34,254 nt of DNA, from NCBI GenBank assembly GCA_022564635.1, contig JADFLA010000009.1, positions 1 to 34,254 on the forward strand, read 5' to 3'. Below the pieces are notes generated by a model. It was not told the origin of the DNA. It saw only the letters and a list, made by a program, of their open reading frames with translations, and searched no databases. The first letter of the stretch is position 1; every line of letters begins with the position of its first letter. The translations under genes and the position numbers were made by a program. Below, piece after piece: positions 23,924 through 30,110 of the stretch. Source of the DNA: Nanobdellota archaeon (GTDB lineage: Archaea > Nanobdellota > Nanobdellia > Woesearchaeales > GW2011-AR4).

Positions 23924-26142
23924 TCCAACGTCTGATACTCCCTATCAACAATATCTCGTATCCTCTCAGCTTTCTTCTTACCTATTTTTTCAACTTCTTC
24001 TAATTCTTTTTCTTGGGCATTTATAACATTCTTTACACTCTTAAAATGTCTAAGCAACGGTTTTGACAAACCAGAACCAACTCCAGGCAACGAACTTACA
24101 ATGTATTCCTGCTGGTCCTTGATGCTTAAATTTTTTTTCTCTGGATGGACATTGAACGAAACTCCAATATCTTCTTGCTCCCTTTTTGCTATTATATTAA
24201 GCATCATTGCCGTGTCTTTAGGGTTTTTTGTATACAATATCGGAACTCCAAAATCTACAGTAATAGCAGATAGTGTTCCCCTTATTGCATTCGCATGCAC
24301 ATTCCTTACAGAATAAATGTCTTCTACTCCAGATATTATTAGCAACGGCCTCTCGAAATTACTTTTAAGGCTTTTTACTTGTTGTAACAATCTCCCGTCA
24401 ATGATGCTTTGAACAAAATCCTCCACGGTTTTGTATTCAACACCCACTCTGGAACTCAATATATAGTCCGCAATCGACAATTGATCAAGTTTGAGATCAA
24501 CTTCCATCTCAATCAATTCTTTTATTATACCGGAACTCTTTTCTCTATGGTCAGCAAAAATTTTTATTTTATCCTCTTTGACAATAGGTGTAATTTTTTC
24601 CTCTCGTTTATTCAAGAGCAGGCTTAATTTACCTTTCAAATTTTCAAGATTCCTATACATCCTTTTTTCTTTATGATGCGCAGACCATCTATAGCCCTCA
24701 TCCAGAGTATTTTTCGTCATCAAAATAGTAACCTTTCCCTCTCCATGCCTTCCAGTCCTCCCACGCCTTTGTATCTGTCTTATAGCAGATGGAATAGGTT
24801 CATAGAAAATGACCGTATTAACTTGAGGTATGTCCAAACCTTGTTCTGCAATAGAAGTTGCAACCAACACATTAAATTTACCTTCTCTAAATTCGTCTAA
24901 AATCTCTTTCTGCTCTTTCTGGCTTAAACCCGTCTCTCCCTTTTTTAGTTGACCCACAAATAATTTTGCATTTAAACCTTCAATATTATTTAATTTCTCA
25001 ACAACATCAACAGCATTATCCCTATATTGGTTGAAAACGATAACCTTGCTATTCTTATTTTCCTTAATTTCTTTATCTAATATTTTTTGCAGCTCTATCA
25101 ACTTCGGATGCTCTACCTTTTCTTCATATAATTTAGAGATCTTTACAAGTGCAGATCTAAAATTTAAATCCTTAACAATATTTTTAACAGCCTTTACTTT
25201 TGTTGTGGCAGCAGAATTATTTAGCCTTTCCAAATATTTATACGCAGATATTATTCCCTGAGTCTCTAACATTTCCAAACCATGACTTACTTTCATTATT
25301 TCCGCTAAAACTGATATAGCAGTCCATGCAACAAAATCTTTTCCTCCAGATGCAGCTCTTCCTCTTAATTGTCCCTGCAAAGCAAGTAGCTCAGTTTTAC
25401 TTACATATCTTAAATCAGTTCTTCTTAAGACCCCCCATTTTTTTAATTTCTCAAGTCTATCTTTCAGAAAACTCTGCAAATATTTTTTAACCTCTAAAAA
25501 CCTACTAGGAAGCTGAACTTCAATCCAATTAACTTCAACATCATGCACATAAGGCTTAACATCAGGATCATTATCTGTTCTTATTTCAATTTCCTCAATA
25601 TATAGATTCTTACAAACCTCCTGGATTTTCTCTAAATCGGAGCCAGGACTTGCAGTCAAGCCAATAATTCTTGGAAATCTCGATTTTTTATGATACTGCT
25701 TAGCTACCCATGTATAAGAATAATTTTTAACAGCATTATGCGCCTCATCCGCTATTAATAAAGAGACACTTTCCAAATCAATCCTATTATTTATTATATC
25801 ATTTTCTATACATTGAGGTGTACTTACAATTACAATAGAATTTTTCCAGAATTCTTCCCTCTTCTTTGGAGCAACAGAACCCGTAAATAAAACAATCTTA
25901 TTCTCATCTAAATCAATGCATTCTTTGACCTCATTAAATATCTGTTCTGCCAAAGGCTTTGTCACAGTTAAAAAAAGTATTTTTGAATTAGGAAAAGAAT
26001 TAAGTCGTTGAGCAGCAGCTAATATTGCTGTTTTTGTTTTACCTAAACCCGTAGGCAGAATAATCAAACAATTGCCTTTAGCACAAGAAGCCATAATTGT
26101 TTCTTGGTAAAGCCTCGGAGTAAAATTCCTTATATTCACCAT
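23920..26142 (-). CDS. hef: Hef-type helicase-nuclease (FANCM/XPF family)
   Basis: Acts on stalled forks and branched DNA. Parts in order: SF2 helicase with Walker A PTGLGKTK (30-37) and DEAH (132-135), helicase C-domain with the arginine-finger motif QRRGRTGRHG, XPF-type nuclease from about 528 (IFADHREKSSG, ADYILSSRVG), and a C-terminal helix-hairpin-helix pair (LPGVGSGLSKPLL onward). The nuclease motif V-E-R-K-x3-D reads VEYKTVED (568-575), so Arg is replaced by Tyr, while the acidic residues and Lys are kept. 740 residues, full length. A TATA box CTATATAAA (26165-26173) lies 23-31 nt upstream. Confidence 0.93.
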   Translation of the reverse strand: MVNIRNFTPRLYQETIMASCAKGNCLIILPTGLGKTKTAILAAAQRLNSFPNSKILFLTVTKPLAEQIFNEVKECIDLDENKIVLFTGSVAPKKREEFWKNSIVIVSTPQCIENDIINNRIDLESVSLLIADEAHNAVKNYSYTWVAKQYHKKSRFPRIIGLTASPGSDLEKIQEVCKNLYIEEIEIRTDNDPDVKPYVHDVEVNWIEVQLPSRFLEVKKYLQSFLKDRLEKLKKWGVLRRTDLRYVSKTELLALQGQLRGRAASGGKDFVAWTAISVLAEIMKVSHGLEMLETQGIISAYKYLERLNNSAATTKVKAVKNIVKDLNFRSALVKISKLYEEKVEHPKLIELQKILDKEIKENKNSKVIVFNQYRDNAVDVVEKLNNIEGLNAKLFVGQLKKGETGLSQKEQKEILDEFREGKFNVLVATSIAEQGLDIPQVNTVIFYEPIPSAIRQIQRRGRTGRHGEGKVTILMTKNTLDEGYRWSAHHKEKRMYRNLENLKGKLSLLLNKREEKITPIVKEDKIKIFADHREKSSGIIKELIEMEVDLKLDQLSIADYILSSRVGVEYKTVEDFVQSIIDGRLLQQVKSLKSNFERPLLIISGVEDIYSVRNVHANAIRGTLSAITVDFGVPILYTKNPKDTAMMLNIIAKREQEDIGVSFNVHPEKKNLSIKDQQEYIVSSLPGVGSGLSKPLLRHFKSVKNVINAQEKELEEVEKIGKKKAERIRDIVDREYQTLD

Positions 26143-26164
26143 ACTACTAAAGAATACGTTTTTG

Positions 26165-26173
26165 TTTATATAG
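26165..26173 (-). promoter_or_regulatory. TATA box of hef
   Basis: CTATATAAA on the minus strand, 23-31 nt before the ATG, which implies a leaderless mRNA. Confidence 0.55.
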
Positions 26174-26184
26174 ATTATGAAGTT

Positions 26185-26517
26185 TCAAAACTGTACATCT
26201 CTAATATACCCTTTATTATGGAGATGATAGCTAAGTAATATACCCAAAACAAATAATATAATAACAACTTTTCTACTGCCATAGATTGTCCCAATTAAAA
26301 ACCCTATCATGAATCCTATTATTATAATATAATATGGGATTGTAAGTTTCTTTTTCCTTTCATATAATAATCTTCCACCGATCATACCACTCAAAAAAAC
26401 AACAATATAGCTTATTACAGCACTAAAACTTGTAGCCCACAAAGCAACTATAAAGCCTATAATCATAACTACAAAAAAGAAAAACTCTGCCCAGCTTCTG
26501 AAAAAAAACTCTGCCAC
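26185..26517 (-). CDS. Small multi-pass membrane protein, unrecognised
   Basis: 110 residues with about four hydrophobic segments: FFFFVVMIIGFIVALWA, SAVISYIVVFLSGMIGG, IPYYIIIIGFMIGFLIG and KVVIILFVLGILLSYHL, joined by short basic loops (YERKKKL, GSRK). The GTG start at 26517 gives a repeated N-terminus (MAEFFFRSWAEFFFF) coded by two near-identical copies of GGCAGAGTTTTT; an alternative start is ATG at Met18. A TATA-like ATTATATATATT lies about 30-45 nt upstream. No function can be named. Confidence 0.6.
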   Translation of the reverse strand: MAEFFFRSWAEFFFFVVMIIGFIVALWATSFSAVISYIVVFLSGMIGGRLLYERKKKLTIPYYIIIIGFMIGFLIGTIYGSRKVVIILFVLGILLSYHLHNKGYIRDVQF

Positions 26518-26596
26518 TTTGAATATAGTTTTTATTTTTTTATTGGTAATATATATAATTGTTACTCAGTCCTACACCACCGTAATTATGTGTTGG

Positions 26597-26627
26597 GGGT
26601 GGGTTCGAACCGCACGAAGTGCGACGC
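26597..26627. repeat. 31-nt dispersed repeat, copy B
   Basis: The second copy of the element at 18135-18165 (26 of 31 identical). GCAC-GAA-GTGC is a perfect hairpin here and GGTTCGAACC a perfect palindrome. It lies in the 158-nt gap between two minus-strand genes, again close to a stop-codon hairpin. Confidence 0.6.
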
Positions 26628-26659
26628 GTGCTCTGTTGAATTGAACTAGTGAGAGGCAA

Positions 26660-26685
26660 GAAATATTAGCGTTAGCTAATATTTC
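26660..26685 (-). repeat. 11-bp hairpin across the stop of the M50-like gene
   Basis: GAAATATTAGC (26660-26670), loop GTTA, GCTAATATTTC (26675-26685). The TAG stop lies in one arm, as in L23. Confidence 0.6.
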
Positions 26686-27428
26686 CAAGCTTTATGCTCA
26701 AAAAATATGTAATATAAAAGCCATAGTACTATTCCGATGAAAAGTGCTGATATGACTGCAACACCTGCACCTATACTAGAGTTTAATAATATTGCTGCTG
26801 CAATAATAAATGCTGTTGAAAACGCATATAACATCCTGCTGCCGTAAAAGGTCCTGCTGCCATCCAACGGAGGTATAGGAAGTATACTATATACAGCATA
26901 AACAATATTGAAAGTAATAACTTTTTGTATTAAGGAGTTAATAACAAAACCGCTTAAGGCTTTGAAAATTGCAGCTAGAAATATTGTGCTAATAGTTCCT
27001 GTTACTGCTATTAAACCAACAGCCCAGTAATTTATTCCATACCTGAACCATCCAAGCCTATGCCCTGCTAAATGATGCACCATAAAACCACCAGGAAGTA
27101 TAAGCCAAAACAATCCATTAGTCAAAAAGACTATAATCAAGCCAAATAACAATCCAAAACTCCACATTTTCCATTCAAGCCTGTAGCCAGTGCCTAAAGA
27201 CCATATTCTTTGGACAGAAATATGAACCAACATAGAGAGAGCAACTATTAAGACAGCATTAAAGTAATTAAACAAACCTGTACTAAAATTAAATCCTCTA
27301 ACACCCCATTCTCTAAAAGAAATTATAAAAGCTATAACCAAGATTGTGATAATAAGGCTTCTTATTTCTAATGGGGTAAACTTAAAATACCTCTTTATCT
27401 TATCCGTTAAATCAGTTAAATCTCCCAT
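26676..27428 (-). CDS. Site-2 protease-like (M50) membrane protein, probably inactive
   Basis: 250 residues with about six hydrophobic segments. The C-terminal YAVYSILPIPPLDGSRTF is the conserved second motif (PPLDG) of M50 intramembrane metalloproteases. The first motif should be HExxH, but the matching helix reads SMLVHISVQRI: the catalytic Glu is Ile and the second His is Gln. It is therefore unlikely to cleave by the usual zinc mechanism and may act as a substrate-binding pseudoprotease. The stop codon lies in a hairpin. TATA-like sequence 20-30 nt upstream. Confidence 0.75.
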   Translation of the reverse strand: MGDLTDLTDKIKRYFKFTPLEIRSLIITILVIAFIISFREWGVRGFNFSTGLFNYFNAVLIVALSMLVHISVQRIWSLGTGYRLEWKMWSFGLLFGLIIVFLTNGLFWLILPGGFMVHHLAGHRLGWFRYGINYWAVGLIAVTGTISTIFLAAIFKALSGFVINSLIQKVITFNIVYAVYSILPIPPLDGSRTFYGSRMLYAFSTAFIIAAAILLNSSIGAGVAVISALFIGIVLWLLYYIFFEHKAWKY

Positions 27429-27483
27429 TAACTTTACTTTTTGTAAATATTATATTTAAATGTGTTGGTAATATGACCAATCT

Positions 27484-28173
27484 TTATCCAATACTAAAAG
27501 AATAACTAATGCTAGGCTTTTTTATCAGTTTTATAATATCCTCTTCATGCCCTGCTCCAATTATAGCAAGTATTTTCTTTTCCGGATAATTTTCCATTAT
27601 TTTTCTTAAATTCTCGGCCATAACATGATTTCTTTCCACTATCAGCACATTATAAATATTAGGATACCTTTTTTTAACTTGTCCAACTAATTTTTTTATA
27701 ATTTTTTTATCTGGAACTTTTGTAAGATCAAACTCTATGACCTTTTTCCTTAAAAATAATGCTTTTATTATATCAGCAAAAAAATTCCATTTCTCTTTCC
27801 ATGTTAGGCTTTTAGAAAATCTTTTTAATGTAATTTCTATGTCTTGGTCAATTAAAGCTATTCTGATTTTATTTTTTTTAGCCAATCTGACAGCTTTCTT
27901 CATCTCAGAACCAGGCATTACACCAACCATCTTTCCAAGCTTTTTCTCAGCCCAAGCACCTATCAAAGAAAAAATAAAGCCTTTAATACCTACCCTCTTT
28001 ATATCATAAATCCTCATCTTACCTGGTTTATTGAATAAACTATAAAGCCTTCTCCTGTCGAGCTCCAAAGCAATTATATCTGGTTTTCCCTTTTCTATTG
28101 CTTCTTCTACCTCATCTAGGCTTTGTTTTGCTATATGAGAAGTTCCTATTATTGTAAGGTTATTATATTTCAT
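27484..28173 (-). CDS. TraB/PrgY family protein
   Basis: 229 residues. The family signature is present: GTSHIA (10-15), IIALELDRRRL (near 34-44) and a C-terminal IGAGHEEDI. The TraB/PrgY/Tiki group has the fold of EreA-like hydrolases, and some members act as peptidases. No C-terminal membrane domain is seen, so this is the short form. Substrate unknown. Divergent from the PRC-barrel gene across a 196-nt region full of inverted repeats. Confidence 0.85.
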   Translation of the reverse strand: MKYNNLTIIGTSHIAKQSLDEVEEAIEKGKPDIIALELDRRRLYSLFNKPGKMRIYDIKRVGIKGFIFSLIGAWAEKKLGKMVGVMPGSEMKKAVRLAKKNKIRIALIDQDIEITLKRFSKSLTWKEKWNFFADIIKALFLRKKVIEFDLTKVPDKKIIKKLVGQVKKRYPNIYNVLIVERNHVMAENLRKIMENYPEKKILAIIGAGHEEDIIKLIKKPSISYSFSIG

Positions 28174-28214
28174 AGTATCCCAAGATAGGATATAGTTTTA
28201 AAAAACTTACTGAA

Positions 28215-28327
28215 ATATAGCAAATGCAGTAAAATTTCTAAATAGATAAGCATTTGCTATATCAGGAAGAACTAAAAAATTAATTTTTATTCAAATTTAG
28301 TTCTTCCGCTAAAAAATCGAAGATTTT
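28215..28327. repeat. Three inverted repeats in the TraB/PRC-barrel divergent region
   Basis: 13-bp arms ATATAGCAAATGC (28215-28227) and GCATTTGCTATAT (28250-28262). 12-bp arms GGAAGAACTAAA (28265-28276) and TTTAGTTCTTCC (28296-28307). Then AAAATC-GAA-GATTTT (28313-28327). All arms are perfect. They may be operators, RNA hairpins in a leader, or inserted repeats. Confidence 0.7.
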
Positions 28328-28369
28328 AAATACTTGCTACTTTTAAATAAATAATAATGGGTGATGTAA

Positions 28370-28648
28370 ATGCTTAAGATGAAAAAAATATCTGAAGCTT
28401 ATGATATGAAAGTATTTACTGATACAGGAGAATATTTTGGTGATATTGAGGAATCCATTATAACACAAAACAAGATATTTGGATGGCGTGTAAGAGCAAC
28501 AAAAAACTCTTTTCTTAATAAAGTCCTAGGTTCAGCAAAGGGGGTTATAGTCCCGCATCAGCTTGTCAAATCCATAGGAGACATAATGATAATAAGCAGA
28601 GCTGCAATACCTTCCTATTCTGAGGAAGAGGAACATAAAGAAGAATAA
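28370..28648 (+). CDS. PRC-barrel domain protein
   Basis: 92 residues. The PRC-barrel spans almost the entire protein (EAYDMKVFTDTGEYFGDIEE, then GVIVPHQLVKSIGDIMIISR), ending in an acidic tail (EEEEHKEE). Small archaeal PRC-barrel proteins are common and include relatives of the CdvA and YlmC groups, but their roles are mostly unknown. GGTGAT, matching the archaeal anti-SD closely, lies 4 nt before the ATG. Confidence 0.85.
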   Translation: MLKMKKISEAYDMKVFTDTGEYFGDIEESIITQNKIFGWRVRATKNSFLNKVLGSAKGVIVPHQLVKSIGDIMIISRAAIPSYSEEEEHKEE

Positions 28649-28684
28649 TTTTTTCTTTTTATTGTAAAAATATTTTTATATGCA

Positions 28685-28705
28685 CAAAAATGCTTTGCAT
28701 TTTTG
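28685..28705. repeat. Perfect 9-bp hairpin with TTT loop
   Basis: CAAAAATGC-TTT-GCATTTTTG, followed by GCATCC, which is the reverse complement of the GGATGC spacer in the unit at 4742-4785. It lies between the convergent PRC-barrel and antiporter genes. Confidence 0.6.
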
Positions 28706-28711
28706 GCATCC

Positions 28712-28779
28712 TATAAATCCGATTGACCTTTTAGGCTTATCAAAACTCTAGACTATCGCCCAGAGTTACCGGATTTATA
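28712..28779 (-). other. Nested stem structure at the 3' end of the antiporter gene
   Basis: TATAAATCCG (28712-28721) pairs perfectly with CGGATTTATA (28770-28779), enclosing AACTCT (28744-28749) paired with AGAGTT (28762-28767) and a small CCT/AGG stem. The antiporter stop codon lies in the outer stem. It is either a terminator-like 3' end or a small structured RNA. Confidence 0.4.
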
Positions 28780-29797
28780 TGATATCCACAGCAAAATACC
28801 TAAACCTTACTAATAAATAAGCTATATACATAAATATCATAATTATTGAAAATTTTCTAGTTAACATTCTGCTTCTCCACAAAACTCCCATAATAATAAC
28901 CGCAGTTATAATATTAACAGGTAAGTCATATACAATTATTGACCTTGGAACTTGATACGTAGAAATCATGGCTCCTAATCCAAGAGCAAGCATGGGATTT
29001 GTTATATTGCTACCTATAAGAGTTCCTAATGAGATTGAGGAAGCCCCTCTTAAAATTGCTGTAATTGATGTAGTAAGTTCTGGTAATGATGTTGCAATAC
29101 CTATAATCAAAATACCAATCATTGACCCACTTACATTGAAATGTACAACAAAAAACTCAGAGACTTTTAACATATATTCTGCACTGATAACAATAACCGC
29201 AAGTCCAATTATTATATGGATAATATCTCTAAAAATTTCTTTTTTATCTCCACCCTTAAATGCAAATCTATGATGATCTTTAAAACTTTTACCTTCCCTT
29301 ATCCATAAAAACCAGAGGTAAAGGATATATCCAAAAAACAACACTATTCCTTCTGCCCTGCTTATATCTCCATCCAGTCCAAATAATAAGACTAAAACTG
29401 CTGCTAAAATCATGATAAGAAAATCTTCTTTTAGAAATTTCCTGCTTATATGTATGGCTCTTCCATGAAGTATGGCTAAAATTCCAACAATACCAATAAT
29501 CAGGGTCTGCTGCACTATGTCTGATCCAATATTAGTCCCCAAAACAGTACTAGAAGCAACAAAAGGATCTATATTCCCCCTTATTATATCCAAGCTAGCA
29601 ACAACGCTGGTTGTTATTTCCGGCAGGCTAGTTCCTATAGAAATTACTGTAAGACCTATAAAAATTTGAGAAATCCCAAATCTTTTGCCTAGCTTTATCG
29701 ATTTCGCAATTACTTTATCTGCAACAAAAACGAGAAAAACTATAGCTATCACTCCAATAATTATATTATCAGCAGGATTTTGGCTTATAATAACCAT
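28775..29797 (-). CDS. Ca2+/cation antiporter (CaCA family)
   Basis: Membrane exchanger that swaps Ca2+ (or another cation) against Na+ or H+. 340 residues, about ten membrane segments. Both alpha-repeats with the ion-binding Glu are present: IGTSLPEITTSVVASL (54-69) and GIATSLPELTTSITAIL in the second half. A polar loop (EGKSFKDHHRFAFKGGDKKE) separates the halves, as in the YrbG/CAX_Mj group. Full length. Confidence 0.93.
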   Translation of the reverse strand: MVIISQNPADNIIIGVIAIVFLVFVADKVIAKSIKLGKRFGISQIFIGLTVISIGTSLPEITTSVVASLDIIRGNIDPFVASSTVLGTNIGSDIVQQTLIIGIVGILAILHGRAIHISRKFLKEDFLIMILAAVLVLLFGLDGDISRAEGIVLFFGYILYLWFLWIREGKSFKDHHRFAFKGGDKKEIFRDIIHIIIGLAVIVISAEYMLKVSEFFVVHFNVSGSMIGILIIGIATSLPELTTSITAILRGASSISLGTLIGSNITNPMLALGLGAMISTYQVPRSIIVYDLPVNIITAVIIMGVLWRSRMLTRKFSIIMIFMYIAYLLVRFRYFAVDII

Positions 29798-29890
29798 AAA
29801 TCCATATTTAAATATGAATTATTAAAGCTTTTCGCATTCATTTCTTGATTCCACTTTTAATTTATTCATTTAAAAAATATTAATTAGAAA

Positions 29891-29900
29891 AATTTAAATT
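29891..29900 (+). promoter_or_regulatory. TATA box of tRNA-Gly
   Basis: AAATTTAAAT centred about 31 nt before the 5' end of the tRNA, the usual archaeal spacing. Confidence 0.5.
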
Positions 29901-29926
29901 AGAAATAATGTACCTTAATTAATGTA

Positions 29927-30027
29927 CGGCAGTGATCTAATGGCTATGATTCGAGCTTCCCAAGCTCGCCATCCGGGTTCAAAAATAAATAAAAGAAATT
30001 TATGGCTTGAAAGTCCCGGCTGCCGTA
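29927..30027 (+). tRNA. tRNA-Gly(CCC) with an intron in the T loop
   Basis: Acceptor stem ACGGCAG (29927-29933) pairs fully with CTGCCGT (30020-30026), discriminator A at 30027, CCA not encoded. The D arm has ATC/GAT and a GG in the loop. Anticodon stem CGAGC/GCTCG closes the loop TTCCCAA (29957-29963), so the anticodon is CCC (Gly). T stem CCGGG (29973-29977) pairs with CCCGG (30015-30019), but the loop is 37 nt instead of 7. Removing 29984-30013 leaves TTCAAAT, a perfect T loop. The first pair is A-U rather than the usual G-C of tRNA-Gly, while C2-G71 and G3-C70 are kept. Confidence 0.85.
29984..30013 (+). other. Predicted 30-nt tRNA intron between positions 59 and 60
   Basis: TTCA (29978-29981) pairs with TGAA (30008-30011), leaving 3-nt bulges AAA (29982-29984) and AGT (30012-30014) on the two strands. 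ATAAAT/ATTTAT (29985-29990 and 29998-30003) forms the intron helix. Cutting each bulge between its second and third base, as archaeal splicing endonuclease does, gives exactly the canonical loop TTCAAAT. The intron side has a small internal loop, so the motif is a relaxed bulge-helix-bulge. Confidence 0.7.
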
Positions 30028-30028
30028 T
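30017..30028 (+). repeat. Direct repeat, left copy (tRNA end, possible att site)
   Basis: 12 nt identical to 31413-31424; covers the last three T-stem bases, the acceptor strand, the discriminator and 1 nt beyond. Confidence 0.6.
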
Positions 30029-30038
30029 AATTATCTCA

Positions 30039-30051
30039 GGTCTAATTCTAT
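30039..30051 (+). repeat. Inverted repeat, left arm
   Basis: GGTCTAATTCTAT; its exact reverse complement is at 31385-31397. Confidence 0.65.
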
Positions 30052-30080
30052 GTTAACAGTTCAAAGAAAATAAGTAATTT

Positions 30081-30088
30081 TTTATATA
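30081..30088 (+). promoter_or_regulatory. TATA box of the gene at 30111
   Basis: TTTATATA, 23-30 nt before the ATG, so the mRNA is probably leaderless and the gene is expressed from within the element. Confidence 0.5.
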
Positions 30089-30110
30089 CAAAAATTATTT
30101 TATATTAGTA

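Noticed and set aside
26565-26650. Possible tRNA on either strand, because GGGTTCGAACC looks like a T arm
   Set aside because: The putative T stem has a mismatch and no acceptor stem, D arm or anticodon stem can be built around it. The same core recurs at 18135-18165, so it is treated as a repeat.
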